Source: Chrysemys picta bellii
Lineage: Eukaryota > Chordata > Testudines > Emydidae
Direction: 5' to 3'
Assembly (NCBI RefSeq): GCF_011386835.1
Contig: NC_088797.1
Location: 88,856,264-88,920,263, forward strand
DNA length: 64,000 nucleotides
Under the pieces are notes generated by a model. That model was not told the origin of the DNA. It worked only from the letters and a program-made list of their open reading frames with translations, and did no database searches. Shown one piece after another: positions 14,005 through 24,781 of this stretch. Both the position numbers and the translations under genes were made by a program. Position 1 is the first letter of the stretch; each line of letters starts with the position of its first letter.

Positions 14005-15231
14005 TAGGGTTACCATATTCAAACATTTAAAAAAGAGGACACTCCAGGGGGCCCCGGTCCCGCCCCCGGCCCTGCCCCAACTCCGCCCCTTCCCCGCCCC
14101 CGGCCCCAACCCAACCCAACCCCTTCTCCGCCCCCATTCCAACCCTTTCCCCAAAGTCCCTGCCCCAACTCTGCCCCCTCCTCTGAGCACCCCGCATTCC
14201 CCCTCCTCCCTCCCGCTCTGATCTTGGTTGGGGGTTGCTAAGTGCTTCCCTGCTCCCCACTTGCCCTGCAGCCTCTATGCCCTTGCCTGCCCTGCTCCTC
14301 CTCACCCTGCAGCCTCTGCACCCCCCCGCCGCCTCTGTGCCCTCTGCTCCCCACTCGCCCTGCAGCCTCTGCACCCCCCCCCGCAGCCTCTGTGCCTCCT
14401 GCTCCCCACTCGCCCTGCAGCCTCTGTGCCCTCCCGCCCCCGCAGCCTCTGTGCCCCCTGCTCCCCACTCGCCCTGCAGCCTCTGCATCCCCCCCACAGC
14501 CTCTGTGCCCCCTGCTCCCCACTCGCCCTGCAGCCTCTGCATCCCCCCCTGCAGCCTCTGTGCCTCCTGCTCCCCACTCGCCCTGCAGCCTCTGCACCCC
14601 CCCCGCCCCCTCTGTGCCCCCTGCTCCCCACTTGCCCTGCAGCCTCTGCATCCCCCCCTGCAGCCTCTGTGCCTCCTGCTCCCCACTCGCCCTGCAGCCT
14701 CTGCACCCCCCCACAGCCTCTGTGCCCCCTGCTCCCCACTCGCCCTACAGCCTCTGCACCCCCCGCCCCCGCAGCCTCTGTGCCCCCTGCTCCCCACTCG
14801 CCCTGCAGCCTCTGCACCCCCCCTGCAGCCTCTGTGCCTCCTGCTCCCCACTCGCCCTGCAGCCTCTGCACCCCCCCACAGCCTCTGTGCCCCCTGCTCC
14901 CCACTCGCCCTGCAGCCTCTGCACCCCCCCCTGCAGCCTCTACACACACACCCCTCACCCGGCAGAGGGAGAGCTACAGGCTCCACGTTGACTCAAACAC
15001 TTCCTCACTGCTCTGTGGGGGAGGAGGGAGCGGGGGAGGGACTCTGGCTGCTAGAGGCCCTAGTGGCTGTGAGCGGCTTTCAATCAGGCCAGGCGTCCAA
15101 TCAGCCACGCCGCACTCCGCAGGAGGGGAAATCCCGGACATTTCTACTTCATTAGAAATCCCCCCCGGACGGCCATTTAAGGCTGAAAAAGCCGGACATG
15201 TCCGGGGAAACCCGGACGGATGGTAACCCTA
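14005..15231 (+). mobile_element. GC-rich hAT-like non-autonomous element, complete
   Basis: Terminal inverted repeats TAGGGTTACCAT and ATGGTAACCCTA, flanked by a perfect 8-bp duplication GTACCAAT (13997-14004 and 15232-15239). The subterminal words 'gaggacactcca-gggg-ccccgg' on the left and 'aaagccggacatgtccggggaaa' on the right are shared with 52230-52839. The core is a minisatellite. No transposase. The 8-bp duplication is typical of hAT; the superfamily call is inference. Confidence 0.85.
14248..14945 (+). repeat. Minisatellite of about 55 bp period
   Basis: About 12 imperfect units containing TGCTCCCCACTCGCCCTGCAG followed by CCTCTGCACC and variable C runs, with unit length roughly 53-58 bp. 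All six frames stay open over most of it, giving several spurious long frames with repetitive Cys/Pro/Leu or Gly/Glu/Ala content. These are not genes. Confidence 0.92.
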
Positions 15232-15239
15232 GTACCAAT

Positions 15240-16480
15240 TCTACAGAAATGTTTCAAGAGTTACCTTAAGAACAGAATTATCATTATGAATGCAAGTTTT
15301 CTTCAAGTTCTGATAAGCATTTAAGCAAAATATCTAAAATGTGAAAGCAATACAATTAAAAAGTTCCTAAAATTGATTTTAAAAGTTGGTGGGGTTGGCC
15401 CAGTGGCTAGTGTTCTGCATTTGCATATTCTGTACCCATTGTCAGCTAGAGGTGTAGCTGGCAATGGTTTAAGTACTTATGTAGACAGGACTAAACCATT
15501 TTCCAAGTTGTTTCAAGATGACCTGATCTAAGCTGGTCATCTTTACACTCAAAAACTGTCTATAGTAGCACTTAAACCCATAGTTAAAAACAGCACAGCT
15601 TCTTCTGTACTAGACTGTGTCTATAATGGCAAAACTGGGACCTACAATTCTTTATTGGTGGCAGCAGCCTCAGAAGATGTAGCGTAGACAGGTATCATAC
15701 ATTTTTCACCATGTCATATAGGTTGCTTTTACCACCATGTGTGTTGTCTAACCAAGTCCTGCATATACTACACTGTCCACCATGGCTACCAGTAGCTGAG
15801 AACTATGAGCCTGAGGAGGGGAGCGCCCTGCTGGGAGTGGGCTGCGCGCTCCATCTGCCCCAGCCGGTGCCAGGTCTGCAGCAAGCCCGGAAGCCCGTGT
15901 CCTTCCCTGCCCGCTGACCGGAGCGGCACGGAGCCCTCCCGACAGGTGGCGCGGTGGGAGGGGCCGGGTGGCGAGCGCCCCGCTGAAGTAAGCCCTGGCC
16001 CCCCCCCCTTCTCTCTCTGCCCCTGCTCCCTCCCCCTGCTAGCTGGGGCGTGCACTCCGCTGCCTGGGGCACGTCTGCAGCGCAGGGAGTCGCCTTACAC
16101 CCTGGCTCTGGCCACCCCGCACATTTTTTTTTTTTTGCTTGGGGTGGCAAAAAAGCCAGAGCCGGCCCTGACAGTATGACAGATATCTTATTCTTTGGTC
16201 AGGGGGATGGTAGGTGCCACACGAGGCCTCATGACATTACAGTCTAGAGCTCCAGAAAGATGTGGGAGAAACCAGAGTGGGAGGGGATGGGGGGAAGGAA
16301 ACAACATTAAAATCAAAGCAGAGGTGGAGATATAGCAGCAGCTCATATAGGATTAAAACATGGCAAATATTTTAACTTCAGGTCCACTGAGCCATTTGGT
16401 TGTGTGCTAAAAATAGGCAGGTCTCCCCACCACATGGGCAAAGTGAGCTCTGGGAAGGGAATTTGGTATCTGTAGCCCCA
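15240..16480. other. Intronic sequence with a GC-rich block
   Basis: 15780-16172 is GC-rich and ends in 'aaagccagagccggccctga'. The reverse complement begins TCAGGGCCGGCTCTGG, an end I recall from other sauropsid repeats. The T run at 16123-16137 lies within it. Class unknown; the short frames here have no recognisable product. Confidence 0.4.
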
Positions 16481-16511
16481 CTCACCAACAGGGTGGATAA
16501 AAATCAATGAT

Positions 16512-16542
16512 TTAATAAATAAATAAATAAATAAATAAATGA
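16512..16542 (+). repeat. (AAAT)n microsatellite
   Basis: About seven AAAT units just inside the left end of the hAT element. Confidence 0.9.
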
Positions 16543-17085
16543 CTAAAATCAGGTTATTTTTTAATTTAAAATCGGATTTTTTGATAGCTTTGAACTATAA
16601 TGTATCTTAATTAAAACCATCTCATCATGGCATAGGGATTATCAATCCTCATTCTATAGTACGAGACAATATAATCATGTAATGTTTAAGAAAAGTTTTG
16701 TAAATGAGTTCCAATAGTTCATGGATTAGGGACCCAATCTTACGGGGTTCCAGGAGCTTCTGTATAAATTATTTAGGTTTATCTTTCTATCTACCTAATG
16801 GGACTCGGTGCTCAGTCTAGAGGATACCATCAGATACCAAGATATCGTCAGAGATGCTTAGTTTTGCAGTTCTCCAACTGTGGATTTGTCTCTCCAGAGA
16901 TAACATGCTTGTTAAGAGCAAAACTATTTTTAAGTAAATTATAAAATAATATACAGAGGTGAGAAATAACAGACCTCAACCCTATTGTCCCTCTGAAAAT
17001 TTGTGTACACAGAGTGAATCCCTTACCTCTCTCTAAAAGTGCAAAGTTTCAAAAAGTTCAATGAATAGAAGACTGTTGGGGGTGG

Positions 17086-18271
17086 TGTGATGTTGCACTC
17101 CATATGATTTTATAAAAATATGTTAATGAGTGTGAATATAATGGAACTGGAATATGCTTCATGCAAAAGGTCTCTTGTAAGGTATCATTACAAAGCTTAT
17201 AATCTACTGAGTGTGGTCATCCTATTTGTATAAATGTATCATTCTTGTATCTGAAACTAGAAATATGAAATATAACTCTGAGGTCCTATTGTAATTATGC
17301 AAAGTGTGAGCCATTAATGGTGGTTTGGAATCTTGACGGCTCCCATCAACTAGGACAATTGGTTGTAAATGGCTCTGTTTACTTACAAGCCTTCCTGTGA
17401 GTCAAGCCAGGAAGAATGAAGGCTTGGGGTCTCACAGGACATGTGACAATGTCACCTGGTACTGCAATCCATCTTAAAACTGGTGCTTTTCCATTTAGAA
17501 GAAGGGGTGGAGACCTAGAGAGAGAAAAGATTCCTCTCTTGTGCCAAAGCTATATAAGGGGGTGGAACAGAACAAAGGAGGGTCCAGTCATGAGAAATCT
17601 CCTAGTTACCACCTAAGCTGGAGCTAACAAGAACTATACCAGGGGGAAGAATTCAACCCAGACTAGGTCCAGTCTGTGAAAGAAGCTTATTGGAACATCT
17701 CCAAGGGTGAGATTTACCTGTATGCAGTTTCTTAATGTATTAGGCTTAGACTTGTGTCTTTTGTTTCATTTTGCTTGGTAACTTACTTTGCTACCCCCTC
17801 TGTTACTTTGTTCTGTCTGTTATTACTTGGAACCACTTAAATCCTACTTTTTATACTTAATAAAATCACTTTTGTTTATTATTGAACCCAGAATAAGTAA
17901 TTAGTACCTTGGGAAGCAAACAGCTGTGCATCTCTCTCTCTCTCTGTTTTATAGAGGGCGAACACTTTATGAGTTTAACCTGTATAAGCTTTTTACAGAG
18001 TAAAACAGATTTATTTGGGGTTTGGACCCCTATTGGGAACTGGATATCTGGGTGCTGGAGACAGGAATACCTGCAAAGTGGTTTTCAGTTCAAGCCTGCA
18101 GCTTTGGAGGATGTGGTTCAGACCTGGGTCTGTGTTTGCAGCAGGCTAGCCTGTCTGGCTCAACAAGACAGGATTCTGAAATCCCAAGCTGGCAGGGAAA
18201 ACGGGCTCAGAGGTAGTCACAGCACATCAAGTGGCAGTCCCAAGGGGATCTCTGTGACTCAACCCATCACA
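17086..18271 (+). mobile_element. Solo LTR, 1.19 kb, inserted in the hAT
   Basis: Perfect inverted ends TGTGATG...CATCACA. It contains a TATA box (TATATAAGG at about 17550) and a polyadenylation signal (AATAAA at about 17860), in LTR order. Flanks are GGTGG and GGCAG; the related hAT copy at 3331-4580 keeps the uninterrupted site 'gttgggggcagaatag', which shows a 5-bp duplication with two later changes. No internal genes remain, so it is a solo LTR from either an endogenous retrovirus or a gypsy-type element; the sequence does not decide between them. Confidence 0.8.
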
Positions 18272-19486
18272 GGCAGAATAGAACTGGACAAGGAGAAGAA
18301 GACTGGAGATTAATGTGAGAAGGGAGGGACAGGCAATAGAAACAAAAGTGAAAAAGTCTGAGCAGTATATTCCAGAAGTCTTCAGGTTTTTCTGAGCGTA
18401 GCCTTCATTCATTTGAGATCTACCATATAATGGCAGCAGGCCGTAAAAAGAGACCCAGTTTGGGAATATTTTAATGAAGTTCCTCTACCTCTGGGTAAGA
18501 CAGGCATGCTTGCAAAATGGAAACAGTGCAACAAAGAAATGCAAGGCCTGGTTGCCCGAATGAAACAACACCATGAGAAGTGTTCCTTCTCAGGAGGAAG
18601 TTGTGTTGAAGATGATGAAAGGAACATGTCTGAACATGCAGGATCTTCAGGTTGGTAAACTTTTTTATTTCATACTTCTTTCTTAAGGACTGCCTGTCTT
18701 CCTTCTGGACTATTCTTGAATTCTCATGTTTGAGCAAAAAATATAGTTGTTACTCTATGGTACTATCATTTTAGATGTAGTTGTGATAAAAAATAAATAG
18801 CTGAAATAGGTAGATCTTCCTTTTACAATTTCACCTTTAAAAGTAGTACTGAGTGTCAGTGAATGCAATGAGTAATACTAAATGAGCAGTATGGGACTAA
18901 TAATTAAATAACTGCATTGCTTATTTTGTTTAGGAGAATCCATCCTCAACATACAGGATTCTGAAGACTATCCACCTTCAAGATCACCATCATTTTCTAT
19001 AGTTTCAGTTATCTGCCAATGATAGTGTTTCAGTCACATCATGTACGTCACATAGCCATAGTATATCACCTGTAGCAAAAAGAAAAAAAAAATCTCCATC
19101 ACCCAGAAACAACCATAGATAAGTTTGTGATAAGTACCAGCAGATTACAAAAAGAGGTAATTGATGAAAAAATTGTCCGGTCTGTTTATGCAACAAACTC
19201 TCCTTTCCGTACGATTGAGAACCCACATTTCATTAACACGGTTCAGTCATTAAGACCAGGATACAATCCACCCAACAGAGCAAATGTCTCAGACAAATTG
19301 CTGGATAAAGTGTATGAAAGGTCTAGAGGGTGAAATTGTTAACCTGAGCCTTGATGGGTGGAGTAATGTCCACAATGATCCTGTTGTATGTGCTTGTGTG
19401 ACAACAGAAGAAGGGAATGTCTTCCTTACAGAAACAACTGATACATCAGGATACATTAATAATTGAAACATTAATGGCTATTAACC

Positions 19487-19682
19487 AGGATGGGTAAGGA
19501 AGGGTGTCCCTGGCCTCTGTTTGTTAGAGGGTGGAGATGGATGGCAGGACAGAGATCACTTGATCATTACCTGTTAGGTTCACTCCCTCTAGGGCACCTG
19601 GCACTGGCCACGGTAGGCAGACAGGATACTGTGCTGCATGGACCTTTGGTCTGACCCAGTATGGCCATTCTTATGTTCTTAG
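19487..19682 (+). mobile_element. LINE 3' tail inserted in hAT transposase
   Basis: Runs from about 'ccaggatgggtaagg' to 'ggccattcttatgttctta'. The wording 'tggacctttggtctgacccagtatgg' is the 3' end of a CR1-type LINE or derived SINE that I recall as common in turtles. It splits the transposase frame between two recognisable pieces (GYINN and HTAEYLQ). Exact ends are uncertain. Confidence 0.6.
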
Positions 19683-19947
19683 GAAATGCACACACAGCAG
19701 AATACTTACAAGAAGTAGCAGGAAAAGCTATAACAAACTGTTGGGGAAAAAATTTAAATGTCTAGTATGCAGCTTGGTCACAGACAATGCTGCAAATATA
19801 TCCAAGATGAGAAGAAATTATTTAGGAGTGAAGAGAGTCAGTCCCCAAGCTAATAATATACGGTTGCAGTGCTCATTTAATGCACCTCCTGGCCAAAGAC
19901 TTCAGTGTTCCAGAAATAAAGGCTAATGTTGTTAAAATTGCACAATA

Positions 19948-20146
19948 CACCATTACCTTGATATAACGCGACCCGATAGAACACGAATTCAGATATAACG
20001 CAGTAAAGCAGTGCTCCGGGGGGTGGGGGGGTGGGATATCCTGTGCACTCCAGTGGATCAAGGCAAGTTCAATATAAAGCGGTTTCACCTATAACGTGGT
20101 AAGATTTTTTGGCTCCCTAGGACAGCGTTATATCGAGGTAGAGGTG
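19948..20146 (+). mobile_element. TA-flanked Tigger/pogo-like MITE, nested
   Basis: Inverted ends CACCATTACCTTGATATAACGC and the complement of TATCGAGGTAGAGGTG, flanked by TA on both sides (19946-19947, 20147-20148). It is homologous along its whole length to 36546-36732, including AACACGAATTC, GTAAAGCAGTGCTCC and AAGATTTTTTGGCTCCC. It interrupts the hAT transposase between IAQ and the YRNNHFASAALKK segment. Confidence 0.85.
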
Positions 20147-21650
20147 TACTACCGTAACAACCACTTTGCATCAGCTGCTCTGAAAAAAGTGGGAGGAACC
20201 AAGCTAACTCTCCCACAAGACGTGCGATGGAACTCAGTAGTGGATTGTTTTGAGCACTATATCAAGAACTGGCCTAATCTGATGACAGTTTGTGAACAAA
20301 ATCGTGAAAAAATAGATGGCACTGTCACAGCCAAAGTTCTCAACATTGGGCTCAAGAGAAATGTTCAACATATGCCGAGTACCCTGAAGCCTATTTCTGT
20401 AGCCTTGAACAAAATGCAGGGAAAGAGCTATTTTATTGCTGAAGCTCTTGAAATTTGGAAGGAACTGAGTGAGATCTTAAGAGAAATATGCAATGACAGA
20501 GTTAAATTACAAGCATTAAAAAAACGAATGGGACAAGCACTATCTCCAGCTCATTTTCTTGCAAATATTCTCAATACTCGGTACCACGGTCAAACCTTAA
20601 CTGCTGAAGAAGAGGAGTTGGCTATCACATAGACATCCAGCAATCATCCCTCCATAATGCCAACTATAATAAACTTCAGAGCTAAGGATGAACCATTCAA
20701 GAAATATATGTTTGCTGATGATGTTTTAAAGAAAGTCACACCAGTGAACTGGTGGAAGTCACTTAAGCACTTGGATTCAGAGACCGTTGAAGTGATAATC
20801 TCGCTTTTAACAGCAGTAGCTTCTTCTGCCGGTGTAGAAAGAATATTTTCTTCCTTTGGTCTAATTCATTCCAAATTGAGAAATCGTTTGGGACCTGAAA
20901 AAACAGGAAAGCTTTCTTTTCTTTTCCAGATTATGAACAAATAGGAAAATGAAGATGAAGACGATTGAGTTAGCTGCAGAAGCCAATATTTTAATTTTCT
21001 CATGTTGACCTGGCTGACATAGTCAATTTAGTTTTTGTTGTTTTTAAATATTTCATTTAATTATTTTAGTCAAAAACAATTTTAACAAAACAAACCTGAT
21101 TTTAAAAAACTTGAATGTTTAACTAAATTTAAAAATTCATATGCTTGTTTTGCTAAAATATTATGTTTGCTGTTGAAGAAAAAAATCCAGAATACATAAC
21201 GTTGTTGTTTTAGTTAAATAAAACAATTTAAATGTCTGTCTGGTAATGTTCTTCTCCTCCTACTACAACATGGCAAGAAAATCCTCCAAATATTAATGAT
21301 TAACCTGTTGAATTGGAGGTAGTTCACCTCCCAATGACTTCATAAATATCTGCTTCAATTACCTTTGGTAAATGAAATAACCAAACAATCATTCATTTTC
21401 TGATATAGCTGTAAAACTAATCTGAAAAGTTTTCAAAATAAATCACTGTTTAAAAATGTATCGTGTATACCTTCTAAAAATGAAACCTACATCTATCTCT
21501 GAGTTGTGAAGAATATGTATTAAGGTTAAAACAACCAACAAGAATGGACTTTTATGTAGAAATCCATGAGTAAATCGAGTCTTCCTGACTAGTGATTTAA
21601 ATCATGTTTTAAATCAATTTGATTTAAATCAAATCCACCATGCTCACCAA

Positions 21651-22121
21651 GCAATAGTTTAATTAATTATTCTCGGCTACTTCATATCTAACAGTCACAA
21701 TCCAAGCCACCTTTCTGATGCTGGCTCCATCCGAGGGAGTGGTTCCCAATTTTTAAATGAAGTTTAAACACTAAATCCCTGACCCGTAAATCCTCTTTCC
21801 ACTATTCCATCCATTTGTCTTTTCCTTACACAGCCAGTCCCTGCATCAGTTTGTGTCTTTACACCCTCTCACCCAACCGCTGATCTTTCTGTCCACAATA
21901 ATGAGTCTTTCAAAGCTGATGGCAGAAGGTAGCAAGGAGGATTCCAGAGCTAAAAAAAAAAAAAAAAAAAAAAAGGATACCTATCCTACTACTTCTCTAG
22001 CAACAACTGGAATTCCCAGGTCTCAGATCCATTTCCTGATAGGGGCAGCTCCTGCTATGCACAATCTTATTACTGAAATCTTTGCTTCCTGTTCCCTCCA
22101 TCCACCAAGACATCTTGTCTG
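21651..22121. other. Intronic sequence with a poly-A tract
   Basis: A run of 23 A at 21952-21974 is the only clear feature. It might be the tail of an old retroposed sequence, but the upstream part is not recognisable. Confidence 0.45.
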
Positions 22122-22123
22122 TA

Positions 22124-23010
22124 CAGTAACTCCTCATTTAGCGTTGTCCCACTTAACGTTTCAATGTTACGTCCCTGCTCAATTAGGGAACATGCTCGTT
22201 TAAAGTTGTGCAATGCTCCCTTATAACGTCATTTGGCTGCCTGCTTGTAAGATTCTGTGGAAGAGCAGCAACTTTACAAGGGAGCATTGCACAAGTTCTG
22301 TTTCTCCACCTCCTCCCCCTCCCTCCCAGTGCTTCCCTTGTTTGGCGGCACTCAGGACTTTCTGGGAGGGAGGGGCAGGAGCGGGGAAGCGCTGCGTCTT
22401 CCAGAAAGTCCTAAGCACCGCCAAACAGCTGTTTAGTGGTGCTTAGGATTTTCTGGGAGGGCGGGGGAGGAGTGGAGACGCGGGGCTTCTCTGCTCCTCC
22501 CCCTCCCTCCCAGCACTTCGCGCTTAGGACTTTCTGGGAGGGAGGGGCAGGAGCGGGGAAACGCTGCGTCTCCGCTCCTCCCCCTCCCTCCCAGAAAGTC
22601 CTAAGCGAGGACTTTGGGGGAGAGGGATGTGGCATGCTCCGGAGAGGTGGTGGAGTGGGAGTGGGAAGGAGTGGGTCTGGAGTGGAGCGGGGACAGGAAG
22701 AGGCTGGAGCATTCCCGGCAAAATCTGAGCCTGTTCTCTGGGGAAGCTGCCGCTGCTACTGCAAAGGTGCTTCCTAGCGTCCTTGCCTGCAGCAGGCTGT
22801 GCCAGTGTGGGGTAAGCCAAAGGCACATCCCAACCACAGTACAGTACTGTACAGTATAATGCCTTTTGTCTGCCCCCCCAAAATTTCCTTAGACCCTAAT
22901 CCCCCACATTTACATTAAATCTTATGGGACAATTGGATTCATTTAACATTGTTTCACTTGAAGTTGCATTTTTCAGGAACATAACTACAATGTTAAGTGA
23001 GGAGTTACTG
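22124..23010 (+). mobile_element. TA-flanked Tigger/pogo-like element with hairpin core
   Basis: Inverted ends CAGTAACTCCTCATTTAGCGTT and the complement AGGAGTTACTG at the right, with TA on both sides (22122-22123, 23011-23012). The subterminal repeats 'aacgttcaatgtta' and 'aacattgtagtta' also match in inverse. No transposase frame. The core 22330-22620 is GC-rich with alternating direct and inverted copies of a block containing GACTTTCTGGGAGGGAGGGG. Confidence 0.82.
22330..22620. repeat. Cluster of GC-rich inverted repeats
   Basis: At least three forward copies of AGGACTTTCTGGGAGGG and three inverse copies (CCCTCCCAGAAAGTCCT or shorter) alternate within 290 bp. Several hairpins of 20 bp and more are possible. 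Frames over it are compositional. Confidence 0.8.
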
Positions 23011-23019
23011 TACTTACCT

Positions 23020-23639
23020 GTATTTAGAATGTAAGCTATGTTGGGCAGGAACTGTGTGATTATTTTATAGTCTCTTTGCATACCTAGCACATTTGTGGGT
23101 ACTATAAAATACCACAACATATTCCTAATTGTTAAAGTATCTCAAGTGATAATAGCTTTCTATATTTTTCAATTGAAATTTGCTGACCAGATAAAAGTCA
23201 CCTTGTGCACTACCAGCAGTAGATTGCATGCCCATAGTTTGTAGAGGTAAATGTATGTGAATTCCTAATGTAATGCTTCTTCATTTGTAAGATTTTGTAC
23301 ATACAAAGTAGCCTTTAGTCCACCTGGTAGAAGGTTTTAATTTGTAATAGCCTATGCAGCATGCAGTACTAGCCTTTGAAATGTTTTAGAGACTAGCTTT
23401 TTAATTCAGTGACACTTATGCATAGGTCAGTATGAGTGTTTGAGATGATAATGCACAACTTCATTCTGGGATTTAATATAAGTGCTCACTGGAAAAAAAA
23501 TGCAACTTTGCTATTGACATACGGATCTAGTTTATGTCTAATTTAATGCAAATTTGTATACTTGTACAAAACAAAAAATGGTGGTAGTAGTGGTGGTAAT
23601 GCTGATAATATACTTTGGGAAATTTAATTCTACAGGGAA
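23020..23639. other. Intronic sequence, nothing recognised
   Basis: AT-rich, no element ends or coding homology noticed. Confidence 0.5.
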
Positions 23640-24125
23640 GATATAGTATATGAAGACATGAAGGATACTAGTGCCTTAAAGCTTACATCAGAGAAAAAAA
23701 GACTCTCCACAAACTGAAAAATGTGTCGTTAAGAAAATGAAAAGAATACAAAACTATCAAAAGCCACCAGTGCTGGACAGAATTCCGTGATGCTGGCTGC
23801 AAAAGCTAGGAAAGATTAATTGTACTGGCAGCTACTGGATAAGTTTTCTAGTTTAGATGATGTGCCACCAAAACTCAGGGGTTGCTTTCAGAAATACATA
23901 AGCAAATCACATTTGGCATATGTCAGAGTTGTATAAAACCAAGGAAAGAAAATAGACTCCGAATCTGATCGGAGAGCATCAAATTCACCTACTTTTAGAG
24001 ATACCAGAGCAAGCATGTCGTCCTGCTATTGGGTTAGTTTCATTGTTTGCTTGAGGAAAAAATATACACAAAACAAAAACATCTGAGAGAGCAACCAATC
24101 TAAAGGAGGCAGCAGTTTCAAGAGG

Positions 24126-24781
24126 AGATGACCAGCATCACAGGACCTACCCACATCAACCACACCATCAGGGGCTCATTCACCTGCACATCTACCAATG
24201 TGATATATGCCATCATGTGCCAGCAATGCCCCTCTGCCATGTACATTGGCCAAACTGGACAGTCTCTACGCAAAAGAATAAATGGACACAAATCAGACAT
24301 CAAGAATTGTAACATTCAAAAACCAGTAGGAGACCACTTCAATTTCACTGGAGACTCAATAACAGACTTAAAAGTGGCCATTCTTCAACAAAAAAACTTC
24401 AAAAACATACTTCAACTAGAAACTGCAGAACTGGAATTAATTTGTAAACTTGACATCATCAAATTAGGCCTGAATAAAGACTGGGAATGGCTGGCTCTAC
24501 AAAAAGTAATTTTCCTTCTACTAGTTTTCCCTCTGTTGATACTCACACCTTCTTGTCAACTGTTGGGAATGAGCCACATCCACCCTGATTGAATTGGCCT
24601 CATTAGCACTGACCTCCAACTTGGTAAGACAACTCCCATCTTTTCATGTGCTGTATATTTATACCTGCCTACTGTATTTTTCACGCCATGCATCTGATGA
24701 AGTGGTTTATATAGCCCACGAAAGCTTAGGCCCAAATAAATTTGTTAGTCTCTAAGGTGTCACAAGGACTCCTCGTTGTTT
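24126..24781 (+). mobile_element. Penelope-like element, 3' part with GIY-YIG domain
   Basis: A frame of 154 codons (24128-24592) reads CTSTNVIYAIMCQQCPSAMY, then IGQTGQSLRKRINGHKSDI, then QKPVGDHFN. This is the GIY-YIG endonuclease that lies C-terminal to the reverse transcriptase in Penelope-like elements; the variant here has VIYAI and YIGQTGQ with the downstream Arg of RxRxNGH. The reverse transcriptase is absent, so the copy is 5'-truncated. The 3' untranslated tail (24680-24781) has GATGAAGTGG, CCCACGAAAGCTTA and TTTGTTAGTCTCTAAGGTG, which also occurs alone at 56301-56390. It was inserted into the coding remnant around it. Confidence 0.82.

Larger units (their letters stand above)
18431..20943 (+). 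pseudogene. hAT transposase, decayed and interrupted
   Basis: Remnant of a hAT transposase that would act in the nucleus to excise and insert the surrounding element. A BED zinc finger lies at about 18450-18620 (KRDPVWEYFNEVP, then KQCNKEMQG and MKQHHEKC), but the first zinc-binding Cys is now Trp. Next comes a likely intron (GT at about 18653, 'ttattttgtttag' at about 18932). RNase H-like parts follow: LSLDGWSNV (19340s) and VTDNAANISK (19785s), holding two of the expected catalytic Asp positions. The C-terminal hAT dimerisation block, with SSAGVERIFSSFG and HSKLRNRLG, is at 20820-20900. Stops, frameshifts and three insertions separate the parts. It cannot make a full protein. Orientation is antisense to MICU1. 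Confidence 0.88.
16489..21642 (+). mobile_element. hAT DNA transposon, 5.15 kb, with nested insertions
   Basis: Begins CAGGGTGGATAAAAATCAAT and ends TCAAATCCACCATG, flanked by a perfect 8-bp duplication CTCACCAA (16481-16488 and 21643-21650). It carries a decayed hAT transposase (18431-20943). Three foreign insertions lie inside: a solo LTR (17086-18271), a LINE 3' tail (about 19487-19682) and a TA-flanked element (19948-20146). Subtracting these leaves about 3.6 kb, a normal size for an autonomous hAT. The deleted copy at 3331-4580 belongs to the same family. Confidence 0.92.

Noticed and set aside
14027..15226. Long repetitive frames (up to 332 codons) on both strands
   Set aside because: They follow the 55-bp minisatellite in every frame. 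Repetition is of DNA, not of a selected protein unit.
15390..15430. TGGCCCAGTGGCTAG, similar to a tRNA A box
   Set aside because: No B box or cloverleaf follows; not a tRNA or a clear tRNA-derived SINE head.
15803..16179. GC-rich frames of 115-124 codons
   Set aside because: No domain, no splice support, and the region ends in a recurring repeat terminus.
22213..22859. Frames across the GC-rich core of the Tigger-like element
   Set aside because: Hairpin-rich sequence; frames on both strands are equally open.
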